From the NCBI RefSeq assembly GCF_000004075.3, contig NC_026657.2, positions 38,612,732 through 38,676,731 on the forward strand: a stretch of 64,000 bases of DNA, written 5' to 3'. This document shows, one piece after another, positions 24,941 through 37,825 of this stretch; position 1 is the first letter of the stretch; each line of letters begins with the position of its first letter. Position numbers and translations under genes: made by a program. Under the pieces are notes generated by a model. It had not been told where the DNA came from. It did no database searches and saw nothing but the letters and a program-made list of their open reading frames with translations. The stretch is from Cucumis sativus (lineage: Eukaryota; Streptophyta; Magnoliopsida; Cucurbitales; Cucurbitaceae).

Positions 24941-26859
24941 ACCGTCCCTTCGCCGTACGATTATACCATTTTGGGGAAACACCCAAAAAAAATAAAAAGG
25001 AAAACATTTTTGGGAAATGCTTGTTTGGTTTTTTCTTTTTAGGTAAATTCACAGCAATTTTGGGTTGGAATTAGAAAGTCTATTGTCTAAATTTCAAGAA
25101 AATAAATCTTATTTTGGTTAGTAATGTTGTAGGATTTTAGATTTTTGTTTGTTGTTTTAGATAGATTTTGAATTTTTATTGAAAAGATTCCATATGTTTC
25201 TTTTTTTTCTTTGTACATTTGTTTTCGAGTGGGGTTGTTTTTGGTGATGTGTGTTTGATTTACTTTTGAATTTGTGTTTTGACATTTGATTGTATGATTC
25301 TTTTCGCTTTATTATAACTTTGCCTGCAATCTTTGATTTCATCTCATGATTCTTGTATAACATAAGTCGTTTGATTTCGAATAGCAAATTTATAGTTGAC
25401 GCAAAGCTACATTAAAGTTAAGACATGGACATGGTAGATTGAAAATGTGTCTTCATCGAGTATTTGTCTTCAAATCTTCACTCTTGTTGCATCCTTCTTC
25501 AATTGAAATGTAGGATTTTACGTTACTTATTTTATTTCTCATCTTTAGTAAAAATTATAACATTGTCTAGTAAATTTTATTGCCTTTGGTTTAAAATGAA
25601 TGAATTGAGCATGTTTGAAAGTGTTTTTCTTAAAATGTTTTAAACTGTTGTCAGAAGAATCGAATCGAATCGAAATAAATGATCATGTAATCTTTAATGT
25701 CTGGTTATTGTGGGAATGCTTGTTTATAGCTTTGAAGTTGTGCCATCTCATAAATATCCAATTGGACAACAAACTTCATCTATGCTCTTTTCTCTCTTAT
25801 ACTCAAATTTACATGCAAAGCAAACGAATTAAAACCTTTAACCTCATGCCATATCTCTCAACCAAATATTGGTTTATTTTGTCAATTTTTTGGTAACCGT
25901 GATAGTTATCCCTAACCTTTGATTTTAATGCCCTCCATCGTATAAAATTTAAATTGTTTTAAATGATAAAACTGCTTACAAATATTTATAAATATAACAA
26001 AATATCATAGTATAATATTACAATAGACACGTGTAATAGTCTATTTTGATATATTCTAACTCATTATACATAATTTATATTATTTTGTTATGTTTTGTGA
26101 ATAGTTTGATTTATTTTGGTATGTTATAAAGTCGCTAATATATATGTGTGTGTTTAATTTCAAATTATACCAATTTAAATATATGTTTAATTCTGATTAA
26201 GTATATACCTCCAGATTATTAAAGACAATTAACTGCATTTTAAGAACCATTATTATTTATTAATTATTTGCTATTTATTTTATTTTATTAAGCTAGAAAT
26301 GATGATAATTATATACTATTTTTGCAGCTATCATAAAAGAAAATTATTTATTCCCATTAGTCATTTTTAAGATGGTAAGATAGATAACATAAAGATATCT
26401 ATTTAATAATATTTATTTTAGAAAAAAAAATATTACTTAACTGATAATTTTTTTATATTTTTAACATTTGAAACATAGGAAATTAACCGAAACAAAATTC
26501 GTATTTCACTAATAAAATCGTAAATTTTGAAATATAAAATTTAAGGATTTGGATTTTTTTGTCACACTTTAGCTAAAATAGAAAAGGAAAAAAAACAAAA
26601 CTCCTTACTTTACCTTTTTGCCTTTTATTCTTATATTTCGTTTAATATAAAACAAGAAAACAGAAAAGAGATAAGAAAAAGAAATGGCCACAATTATTTT
26701 CGTTATTATATCCACATATGATGTTTCAAAAATTAAAAAGAAAAATATCCACCTCCCAACGTTTTGTGCGTGTATATGAGAATAATTACGGGTCATCTCA
26801 CCGGTCAAGTCCACTTTTTTTTTACACGAGAATAATTACAAATTTAACGATTAGATTCA

Positions 26860-27250
26860 AAAAATTAAGTATATAACAATATTTTAAAAAATTTATAAAT
26901 AATTATATTAATGATAAAGTCTATCACCGGTGCACTATCTTGTAAATATTAGTCTATCATTAATAGATTATACGAGTTTATCAACGATACAATTCTATCC
27001 GCGATAATTTTGCTATATTTACAAATTTTTTTAAATGTTATTATATCTTTAATTATTATTTTTCAAATGACCATCGATTACAGATACCCATTTTATATAC
27101 ATACAATTAAATTCAAGATAATCATATATCAATATTTTAAAAAAGATTAACTATACCAAAATCTATTAAAATAACATTATAATTAGTTTAATAGACTTTT
27201 CAATATTTTTAAAATTTTATGACGTTATATATACTTAATTATTGTTATTA
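26860..27250. repeat. Dispersed GATAGA/TATATAC-type AT repeat, two segments
   Basis: Two neighbouring blocks share ttattatat-cttaattatta and a mirrored tagtctatcattaatagatt / tttaatagactttt vocabulary. They match the family described at 1735-2375. Non-coding. Confidence 0.4.
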
Positions 27251-28122
27251 AAATTGCTATCAATTATAATTGTCACTACTTAAAATATTAATCTGATTTT
27301 AGTATTTGTCCTTTTAATAAATCTGATTTTTTTTTAATTTTTATTGAAATAGATTAAATAATTTTAGTGCAGGTAAATATGATATAAGGATATGTTTTTA
27401 AAATTTATAATAAAAGTGCTAACCAAAAACAAAAACTAGTGAAAAAAATTTGTAATAAACATATTAAAAATATAATGTTTAAAATTTAACAAAATCTGAA
27501 GCATAATAATTCCAACTTTTATACTTACAATAAAAATCGATAACACACCGTTTAGACAATTTTTTTTTATAAAAAAATTGTATTTTTGTATCATAGAATC
27601 CCCACCTCCAATATAAAACATATCATAACTATTATATATTGTTGATTGATTATTATTGTTATTGGAAACTATTTACATCCCAATTTATTTTCTTTAAACT
27701 TTTGGAGATACTTTGATGCACCCAAATAAGTTATCTAACTTGAAGTAAAATAAAAGTAATAAAGTGAAGGGTTCCCCTTGAATTTTTTGAGTGAGAATTT
27801 GAACTATGTATTAATTATCATAAAACTAAGTTATTGTTAGTCCTCAAATTTAAAAATAAATAATAAATATAATAAAGACTGATTTAAATAGGGTTTCGTT
27901 AATTAAATAATCGATATTGACTAAGAAACTAGAGGTTTCAATCTCTACCAATATATGTTGAATTATAAAAAATATACAACAAAATAATCTAAGAACTTAA
28001 ATGATAAAAATAAAAATTTTGAATTTTGAAACAAAATAATCACTTTAATAAATGAGTCTTCACTATTTAACTATATTTAACTATTAACGAGTGTAGTTCA
28101 ATTTTATAAACTCAACCAAAGA

Positions 28123-28180
28123 AACAAATATTCAAATTATCATATATCTAAAGTAACAAATATTCAAATTATCATATATC
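28123..28180. repeat. 32-bp tandem duplication
   Basis: The phrase aacaaatattcaaattatca (continuing tatatc) occurs at 28123 and 28155, an exact repeat of 26 bp at 32-bp spacing. Confidence 0.9.
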
Positions 28181-29103
28181 GTACTATACCAAGAACAAAT
28201 AAATGATAATTTTTTTTGAATGGAAATCTGAATAATTGATCTACCGATGGTATGATAAATAATTATTTTTTTAGAACCAAATAGTAATTTTTCTTTTTCT
28301 TTTTTGTTAACAATACAACACTAAAGAAAACTATTCAATCTCATGAAAATTAAAGAGAATATACGATTTTACACTAGAAAAGAAAGAGAAAAGAAGAGAA
28401 AGGAACATACGAGAAGGTGCAAAAAGGAAGAAAGATATTTTTTTAAGACTATTTAAAACCCATAAAAAACAAAAATTAATCGCACCCTATTTTTCTACAT
28501 AGGGTAAATATTCCATATATTTTACCATTTTAAAAGTAAATGTTTTTTTTTCAAGATTTTCAATATGTTGATTTATTTTTTGAATGTTAAAAAAATGATT
28601 ATGAATAGAAAAAAGTGCTTATTATAATTGTATGTTATCATTTTATGTATGAGTGGTAGATTAATTTAAATTGTATTTTTAAAAATAATAAAATAAATTA
28701 AATATTTATCAAAATTTATGGTGTCTATTAAAAATTTATAGACTTTTCGCTATTAATGCGCGGAAAAAATATCACTTCTTATCAAGCGTTGGTTGTTATA
28801 GTTTATAAATATTTTGTAAAATTTGCTAACTTCCACGTATTAAAAAAATTAAAAATTTTGAAATAATGTTTAAAACATTTATAAAGTTTTTAATTGAAAA
28901 TGGTTTGTTTAAAATAATTTATTTACTAAAAACGATGAGAATATAATAAAATAAAATCCATTGACAATTGTATTGTGGTTGACGACGAGAAAATAAAGAG
29001 TCGATAGAAATGGCATAGTTTCAAATTTCAGCTCTGAAATTCAAAGAGTCTGTTCATCATCTATCCCTTCCTCTGGAGTTTCTGTGCTGAGATTTGAGCT
29101 TCC

Positions 29104-32100
29104 ATGGCGATCTCAAAGCTCGCCATTCTATCACTTTTTCTAGCCCTAGTCTTCACGCAGCTTCGCGCCGATGAATCGCTTGATGTAGAGGCGCAGCATA
29201 TAGTTGAAGTCGTTAGATCGGATGATTCAGAGTTTTCTGATTTGAAGCTCGAATTGGACCAGCTCAAGTTCAAGATCCAAAAGCTTGGTTAGATATCGAT
29301 TATTCTTAACTCGTGCTATTGTCTCTTATGGTTTTTTTTATTCCGGAGGAAGCATTAGCAAGAATGAAAATAAGTGGGAGGGAAATCTAATTGCATGGGG
29401 AATGTAGGCTAGTTCATACGAGTATAATTTTTAGAGTAATGGGATCGATAATTTCATATTATCTCGAAGTGGGTGATTAAAGACACCTCTGTGCTGCATT
29501 TATCTGTATCTGAAAGATAGATCTACTGTGAAGTTGTTTTTGAAGTTTTTCGACAGTAAGCGGTATAGGAATTTTCGAAGTTAATGGTTTCTCAACTTGT
29601 GTGGTTCTGCTATACCCAGAAATCTGGTTCTGATGATTGCTAGTCGTACTTGTGCCTTTACTTTTTGGGAAGATTTCTCAAAATCTAAATTCGTGTCCTG
29701 TTGTTCTTTTGCTTCTTCTTTTTTTCTGGTTGTCCACGGTTGACTTTACTCAATGCTGAAGAATCCGACCTTGATGTAAAAAACCAAGAATTGAAGAGAA
29801 GGGACGAGGTAATAGCTCAGAAGGAAAAAGTCATCACTGCCAAGCTAGATAGCATTTCGTTGCTTGAAAGTGAGATTGCTTCTCTTCAGGTTTGTAGCAG
29901 CACCAGTTTAGTCTTTTAGTCTTTTAGAATGGTTTAATACTCAAGCAGCACCAGTTTAGTCCTTTAGAATGGTTTAATACTCAACCTCTGATACATTTTT
30001 TATCTTGCTGCTATAATTATCTCTGAAAACCCATATGCAATGCTTCACTCAAATGCTGAAATTTTGTAATCTACTATCGTGCTTAGAAAAAGGGGAAATT
30101 AGATGCTGAGGAGCAGGTTGGAAAGGCATATTCACGTGCTCATGAATTAGAAAGACAGGCAAGAAATGAAAATCAATATTTTTTATCATTGTATTTTTAT
30201 TATTATTTTTTAATGAAGCACCACTCTTCTGCAGGTCGATGATCTCAAAAGGCAATTGGAGATACTGAATGGAGAGAAAGAATCCTGGGAAACTCTAGCA
30301 AATGAAGCTGAGAAGAAAACACTTGAAGCCAGTTTAAGATTAGAGAGTGTAAGAAATTATTTCACTGGTTTCTTCTCTTACTGCTGGTTTTTCAGGCCGA
30401 TGGTTTTTGTAGCTTCAATATATGTAACATCATGATAATAACTTTGTTTGAATGTAATTACTGTCTGGCATGTAGTATGGCAAATGCTTTTTTTTCTCTG
30501 CTACACCACAAACACTTTATCATTGGTGCTTCCCTAGTATTTCCTTGGTTTTTGTTGAATTGAACTGATAGTTATGGCATATCCTTTATCCTAAAGAATG
30601 GTTCACTACGCAGGCTTCATTCAAATGTCATTAAAGTATTATTAGATTTAGATTTTTATCATTTTTCTGACATTTTTTTCTTAACAGATTCTTAAATGTC
30701 AAATGCAAGACTTTTGTTCTATTAGATGCATGGTCATTGCGGCTACTGTGTTTGTAAAAGAAAATTCAAATCCGTTAAGTGTATAAACTTTGGTTAAGCA
30801 GAGCCAGATTCCCTACTATAAACTTCTAGGAAGCGTTATCTGTAATAGGATGCAATTTTTTCTTTTCAAACCATCTTTCTGAGTTATTGTAGTATTGCTT
30901 TTATTCTTTCTGACTTGGATTTTGACTTTAACAGCTCCAGAAGATTCATGAAGAACAGAAGAGCAAAATTCGTGTGACTGAACGGGCTCTTGAAGTCTCC
31001 AAGGTACTTCATGATGCCTCTGAACTTTATTAATATAGACAGCCGACAGTGATGTTTTGTTGCAAATTCTTTCTTTTTTTAATAATAATTAGGAAGAGAT
31101 GAGGAAGGCAAAATTTGAGGCAGCTACAAGAATTAAAGAGTTGACAGAGGTAATGTGTTTGAATAATATAGAGTGGTGGATGCTATGTCAGGTCAAATTT
31201 TAATGGTAAGGAGCATGCTAATTTTAGTTCGTCAGCAGGTTCATGGTGCGTGGCTCCCACCTTGGCTTGCTTCACATTATGACCAGTTTCAGGTAATGGT
31301 AGTGCTCACATCTCCTAATTGTTACTCCTATGGGCTAAGAGTTCTGAAGGTTTACCTTCCTTTGCAGTCTTTGATCAAAACACATTGGAACAAACATGCA
31401 AAACCTGCAATTGATGTAGTAATTCAGAAGGTACTATTATATTAGCTTCACTTCCTTCAAACAATTTTGACCAGAAAAAAATGTTAACGGTGGCTTCTTT
31501 TCTCCCCTTTCCCCTCCTTTTCGATCTTTGATTTCACTGAGTTGGTTGGGGTCAAAGTTTAGGTGGAGTTAGGTTATGTCTTATGAGCTCTAGGATCTGC
31601 TAATTTAGTTAGCGTGTGTGAAATCTGATTAATTTGACTTGTTGGCTGTTTATTCTCTTTTGTTTTGTGTTTTCCCTCTTTTATATATATATATGTATCA
31701 TGTATGTATGTATATGGAGTGTTTCAAAACTTTCTCTTAGACACAAAATGTAGGTTTGGGTGCACAAAATAAGACACCTCTTCTGTGAAGCCCTAAATCC
31801 CGAAGCCCTGGGCCTTCAAACTTTTTCATTATTTTAAAGTAACAATAAGGGTTATGTCTTCTTTATGAACCCAAGAAAAAATATTACTAAGCCTAAATGC
31901 AAAATTCTTTCTGCTTAGGATTTTATTTTTCATATTTCTACCACAACGATGCTTTCTCTTCTTTATGTAGTATCTGTCTATAGAGTGTCCCTCACCAAAA
32001 ATAAAAAGTCACTGTTTTTTCCTATCCCTTGCATGTGAACCTTCTAAGACTATTGTGCCTTATCGTGCTTTGACTTTGAATTTATTAACTAACTAATGTT

Positions 32101-33850
32101 TCAAATTTGTTGCAGGCTTCAGATAAGACGGCACAAGCAGCAAAATGGGCCGAACCCCATGTCAAAACAGTGAAAATAGTAAGGCTTTAGATTTCCTTTT
32201 CCACATTTTTGTGCTTAGACATCTTGGACATTGACATGGTTTCTCAATTAATGACGTCTGGATTTCATCAATGATTCCTAGATTTAAAAAAAAAATTATC
32301 TTAGGTTCCTTCTGGCAAAAAATTCAGCAAGCTGTATATTGATCTTGGGTATTGGTGATTCATGAATGACTGAGTTCCTAGATTTTTTTAAAAAAATTCT
32401 TCTTTGGATATGCCCCTTTCTATCAATTCCATCTTCTCTTAGGTTCCTTTGGGTGAAAAGTTCCGGGATTGTTGTCCCAGGAACCATTTTCCAATCGAGG
32501 AGTCATTATCGAGTATGAGGGAGTAAAGGTCCTGGTCTTTTAGTGAAAATGATTGCATCGAAGAATCCTTCTAACTTTTAAGGAGATGTGATTCAGATCC
32601 AAATCTTTCTGTTTGTCAATGCCTTTTTATGGGCCCTTGGGTAAACAGATTTGTTACTAGGCTCCTGCTGGCTTATGTTGATGTTTCTTGTATGAAGTTT
32701 CTTCTGACGATATTTCTTCCTGAAGTGGATTGCTCTCTCATTTTCCGTCACATTGCTTGCAGAAATATATCCCTATCGTGAAGGAAAGATGGTTGGTAGT
32801 AAAAACAAATGTTAAACCACACGTCGAGACACTAACTGCAAAAACTGTAGAATTTTATCAAACATCAAAGAGTGTGATAACTCCTTATGCAGTTAAATCT
32901 AAAGAAGCCATTAGTCCGTACTATCTGGTACGTTGTCTGTACCGTATCATTTTTCTACCCTAAATGCAAATAGCTATTATTCACTGCAAAAAAATCCTCG
33001 TTTTTCTCGTTTTGGTGGCAGGAAGTTAAGAAATTCAGCAAGCCATATATTGATCAAGTTGCTACCGTCACGAAACCCCACGTAGAAAAGGTTAGGGTGG
33101 TCCTGAAGCCCTATACAAAGAAATTAGTTCGTGGATATGGAAAATTTCTAGAATCTGCGGCTGTATATCATCAAAAGGTACACTCCGAGCATTCTTCCCC
33201 ACTTCTTTTCTAACTGCAGAATATATATGGACTGGTTCTTTCATTTTTTTGTCAATGAAAGCAGTTTAAATTTTAAAAAAATGGCCTGTGGTAACTGATT
33301 TGCTGGCTTATGTACTTCAAAGTCCTTACATTCTTGCCTAGGTTTTATTTTACCCTAAAAATTTGTAATCTTTTTAACTACAAATAAGCTATTATTTGTT
33401 TTCTTAAGGTTCAAGGTACTGTTAAAGAGACTCTCAACAAACATGAATTGACCAAGCCACTCGCGACTAGAGAGTTGGAATGGTTTGCGGTATGCATTTT
33501 ATGTTGCTCAATTTGAACTGGTTTCTTCTTTTTTCTGCCATATCCTTTCATCTCTCTAACTTTGAATTCCAATCAAATTGCTGCAGGCTTCTGCTATATT
33601 GGCTCTTCCTATTATTTTTCTGTTCAATATGATCTCTGCCCTTTTCTGGTCAGTATCACTCAGAAAGTTCCATGTCAATACAACTTTAACTGCTCATATG
33701 TGGATATAATGTATAATTGAAAATGGTTCTTTCTTATAGATGAATAACTCAAGTTTCCTTGTCACTTGCAGGAAGAAAACAAAGAAACCTACTCGAAACA
33801 CCGGCCACCATGCACGTCGTAAGGGTAAAAGGGGGCATTCTGACAAGTAG
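29104..33850 (+). CDS. Secretory-pathway coiled-coil protein with C-terminal membrane anchor
   Basis: Fourteen exons: 29104-29287, 29762-29889, 30087-30158, 30235-30348, 30935-31003, 31093-31149, 31239-31292, 31368-31430, 32116-32178, 32763-32927, 33022-33177, 33409-33489, 33587-33648, 33772-33850; 448 aa. Residues 1-22 form a signal peptide ([17 protein letters not shown]). A heptad-rich coiled coil of Glu/Lys/Leu runs to about residue 215, then [17 protein letters not shown] and a repeated PHV/PYV/KP region ([27 protein letters not shown]). A hydrophobic helix at 403-423 and a basic tail ending GKRGHSDK follow. The order matches the Arabidopsis At2g24420/At4g31340 type, variously annotated 'myosin heavy chain-related' or 'DNA repair ATPase-related'; those labels reflect coiled coil only. 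A role at the endoplasmic reticulum or another endomembrane is inference. Exon 3 ends at a GC donor (30159-30160). Confidence 0.92.
29896..29984. repeat. Tandem duplication next to a splice donor in the coiled-coil gene
   Basis: Copy 1 (29896-29943) and copy 2 (29944-29984) both read agcagcaccagtttagtc, then tttagaatggtttaatactc. Copy 1 has an extra tttagtc unit. The array begins six bases into the intron after exon 2. Confidence 0.9.
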
Positions 33851-36507
33851 AGTATGATGTTACTTGTCAAGCTCTAGTGAGATCATTTTGAGGTTCGATT
33901 TGATCATTCCTAAATCTAAAACTAATATTCTATAATACCAACTTGACCATTGTCATCTGAATCTGTTTGTTTTGGTCTTGAATTGTCGATGCAGTTCACA
34001 CGGGAGCCATTGTGGTTATTGAGTGTCTTCTTGGCCATAAACTAATATTTAAATTTTTGTTCTTTTAAAAAGTCCTGCAGCTTCATTATTCTTTCATCTT
34101 TTGTGATAGCTTTTTAGTCCCATTGTTATGTTACTCCGTTATGATTAAATCAGGAGATAGTCAAAGCCTATAGTCCCATACAAGTTAATGTAAAATAGGT
34201 TGTTGCTTTCATTTGATTCGAGTCGAGTTGTTTGCATTGTTCGTCCTAACTACCAACTCCTTAGATTAAACTCATGTAACATTATTTCTCTATAAGAAAG
34301 TTGCACTTTATCTACTCGTGTATTACCACGTGCATTTGCACTTATATTTTTATATCGGAACAATCTCACATTTAGTTCTCAAAGAAATATTAAAATTGGA
34401 GATGCCGATAAATTATGCAATACAATAATTGAAGGATGAGGATGAACCTTTTTTTTTTTAATCTTGAATGACTTTTTCTCTCCAAATCTAAACAAAATAA
34501 ATTAAAACTTTTTCTACAACGGTTAAACTAAAAACATATTTTGAAGTTCACATCGTTTTAAAATATAAATATGATAGTAACTATAATTTAATTAACTATT
34601 TTGATATTAGAATTAATTGTATGAAAATTGAGAAGGTGACATATCGATTATTATTTTCTAACATTTGGAACTTTAACGGTACTTTAGGAAAGGAGAAAAA
34701 AACAATACTATTATTTTTTATATATTAATTGATCAAAATAAATACATTATTTAATTATAATCTATTTAATTGTTTAAATTAACTCAAGAAATGTTTCTAT
34801 TCCTAAACTTTTTAATTATTAATAATACATACAAATAAATTGTTTTTTAATATAATATTTTAACCAAAATAACTCATTACTTGGTAGTGATTGACAGAGT
34901 ATGACAACAGTAGCTAGTGAATGTATTTTTGTAGTTTTTATAATTATACAAATTAAGGATAGATTAACCATTAAATTTAAACGTTTTTCTTAAACCAATT
35001 TATCATCTAAGCTCTTTTTTTTCTTTTAAATTAGAGCCTGTTGATTGTGTATGAACTAATTTCATGGTCTAGTGGGGAAGAATTTTAAGGGGTAAACCTT
35101 CAATAAAAAAATATATATATATGCACAAAAGGTTTGACATTTGAAGTTGAATGTTGCATATTCCATTGGTGGCTATGGTTGATGGTCAAAAAATGGCTAC
35201 CAATTATTCAATTCAAATATCAGCTTTTCTAAATTTGACTCTCATAGACTTATGGCAATGCCAACATATCTATAAATACATAAAGATTCTTTGTTATATT
35301 ATTTTTCCTAATGATTTTACAGTTTAGTTTTTCATCAAATTTAAATTGCTTTGATTTCTACAATTATTGTTTATCAACTCATTGTTTTACTTCAATTATT
35401 CCTGAGCCTCCAATATACACCAAATTAAGTTAAAAGAGAAAAAAAATTAGCTTTTGAGACAACATTTTTTATAAGATATAGCAAATAAATGATGAAACTG
35501 TTGAAATATTTATAAAATATAGTAAAATTTCGTATAATTATTGTAATTATTTAATGAAGTTAGATAGCAAGTTAACTTCAAACTACTTTTGGAATTAATT
35601 GTAAAATAAAAACGAATACAAAATAGATATTCAAATATTCAAATGCCAATTTGCGAAATGTGTCTTTTTTTTTTTTATTCCAGCAGTTGGCAGATAAAGT
35701 CTATCCACCTAATATTTAATACATTTAAAAAGTCCTAATTATATATATATTTAAAATATTTTATTAAATACAATTTAAAATTGAAGATTTAAATACATAC
35801 CTTTTGTCATCTAAAATATATCGACAGATGAGCTTGTTAATGTTTACTATTTTAGATATATAAATTTACTCATCATTATAAAAATGGACTTTAAAAGTCA
35901 TGTTTGGTAATTTTTATACATATATACATATTATTACCTTATATTTTAGTTCAATTAAAAATAAAAGACTTGGGTTTTAAAACAACACATAAACATGATA
36001 GACGAAAAAATTGAGTCTAACTGGATCATAGGTAGTTAGTCGAAGATAAAAAAGAGATTGATCCGAGTTCGTTTGGGGAAGAGAAGATATTTTAAAAGAT
36101 TTCAAAATTTTAAACCAAATATTACTCTTTTATAGTTAGATTCCATATTGATATAGTTGGAAAACTGATTTCGAAACTAACAAATGAGAGGAATTCAACA
36201 AACTTAGAAACTGACGAATGAAACCAAATAGTTACTAAAGCGCTAAATTTTTTCAAAGAAATTCTATGGAAAATCTTGCTTTACTTACAGCTAAAACAAT
36301 GAATAAACTTTGAAATCTTTCCAGTAATTTGCAACAAAGTATATTCCTCTTCTTCTTCTTCTTTCTTCTATTTAGAGAAAAGTATAAACAGAACACAAAC
36401 TCAGTCTCATTGAAACAAACACATAATCACAACTTAGAACTAATCATTTGGAATTTGGAAAATGGGTTACAAAAATTACACAAAACCCATAAGATTACCA
36501 ATAAGTT
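33851..36507. other. Intergenic, AT-rich
   Basis: The first 200-300 bp are the expected 3' UTR of the coiled-coil gene. The rest is AT-rich with a GATAGA-type fragment near 35455-35530 and no supported gene. The frame on the plus strand near 36.3-36.6 kb is the antisense shadow of the small minus-strand gene. Confidence 0.6.
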
Positions 36508-36813
36508 TCAATCCAACAATCTCAAGTTTCTTGAAACAATTGAAGGATCAGCAAAACGAGCAGAGAAAGATCTGGAAAGATTATCAGGCTCAGAATCCCA
36601 ATTTTCTTCATCAAAATTTAAGTGATAAGCATTTGGATTATAAGAAGAACGCAATTCAACAGAAGAACAACTGAACATTTTTCTCTTCTCCTTCTTCAAC
36701 TTTCTCCACAAAATTTGCCATCCCAATCTTTTGCTTTCTTGTTCATTTGAAGAAACACAGCTCTGTCCCAATCTGATACTTTGACTACGTGAATTTCGCC
36801 ATTTCATTCCCAT
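36508..36813 (-). CDS. Small conserved plant protein of unknown function
   Basis: A single-exon frame of 101 aa from ATG at 36813 to TGA at 36508. It reads MGMKWRNSRSQSIRLGQSC at the start, a basic amphipathic block (GWQILWRKLKKEKRKMF, about 31-47), then RSSYNPNAYHLNFDEENWD and DNLSRSFSARFADPS (about 78-92). The Y(N/D)P-x-Y-x-x-NFD ... LSRSFSARFA signature is one I recognise from small uncharacterised dicot proteins; no enzyme or DNA-binding motif is visible. Two or more frames overlap it on the other strand but have no conserved features. The flanks carry TC-rich leader-like sequence at 36820-36960. Function unknown. Confidence 0.8.
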   Translation of the reverse strand: MGMKWRNSRSQSIRLGQSCVSSNEQESKRLGWQILWRKLKKEKRKMFSCSSVELRSSYNPNAYHLNFDEENWDSEPDNLSRSFSARFADPSIVSRNLRLLD

Positions 36814-37156
36814 GAAGCTTCAAAGATGAAAATTAGAACTAAAAACCAAAAGGGTCGATGAAATAAGGGTAGAAAGGTTGAGAGAGAAATGGAGATCAAA
36901 TGGAGATGGTAGGTTTAAAAGGGAATTGAGATTGGTTTGTTCTTAAACACAAGAAAAGAGCAGCCGAAAGAGTTCATTTTTAATTTTGCTTTTTTGTGTG
37001 TAGATATGGAAAGAGTCAGAAAGTGACAGCCTTGTCTATTTGTATAATGTAAATTGAGTTCTAGTACATTATTTCAATGGAAAAAATGATGGGACTTCCC
37101 CAATTAGGATTAAAATATAAACGTGATGATTGGATTTATTATTTGACTTTTAAGCC

Positions 37157-37181
37157 ATGGTTATCATGTTATGATAACCAT
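37157..37181. repeat. Perfect 11-bp-arm hairpin
   Basis: ATGGTTATCAT (37157-37167), loop GTT, ATGATAACCAT (37171-37181), with no mismatch. It lies about 345 bp upstream of the small minus-strand gene's ATG. No known role. Confidence 0.9.
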
Positions 37182-37800
37182 CAACTCATGGTAATGCATA
37201 CCAATTTTAGGGTTAATAATTAAATGTACATAAATCATAAATATAGTAAAACTTTTATGATTAATAGACTATTATGTGCTAATATTTAAATTTGATAGCT
37301 AAATTTATAACTTAGTCGTATATATTTGAATGAAGGTTTGTTTTTCAACCTCATAGATGTATTGTATTATATAATATAATATAAGAAAAAGAATCTTGAA
37401 TAACGAATAGAGTAGGTAGCAGTCTTAAAGCATAGGTAAATTGAATGAATATTAATTTTATACATTTTTTAAGTGAGAATAAATGGGCATAAATTAGAAA
37501 TTAATGATCTTTTTCCATATTGATGATATTGGGAATCTTAAAAGTGTATTTACAAACTCGTGATTAAAAGATGAAAAATAACTCTTATTTTATTTTATTC
37601 AATGGTACTGTTTCAAACACAATTTTCTAAGAATACTCATCCAATAACAAAAAATAAAATTTAATACATCTTTGGCACCTACGTCCCTCTTTATAAATAT
37701 TTCACATTGCCTATTTAATTGACATTTTATAAAAACTCCTTTTTGACAATTTTTTATTATCAAATTTTCAATAATACCATCAAACTCACGCACACTACAA

Positions 37801-37825
37801 TATATATATATATATATATATATAT
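37801..37825. repeat. (TA)12 microsatellite
   Basis: Perfect alternating TA tract of 25 bp. Confidence 0.9.

Larger units (their letters stand above)
24941..29103. other. AT-rich intergenic region
   Basis: No supported gene. The frames at 25.6-25.9 kb and 26.6-26.8 kb lack family features, good coding composition or splice context. The segment holds GATAGA-type repeats (25970-26110, 26860-27250, 28640-28830), a 32-bp tandem repeat (28123) and an AT hairpin, acaatttttttttataaaaaa, near 27556. The last 150 bp form the promoter and leader of the coiled-coil gene. Confidence 0.6.

Noticed and set aside
25615..25896. 93-aa plus-strand frame
   Set aside because: No motif, AT-derived composition, no splice context or neighbours supporting it.
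36329..36674. Plus-strand frames of 98 and 70 aa
   Set aside because: Antisense to the small conserved gene; the minus-strand frame has the recognisable signature.
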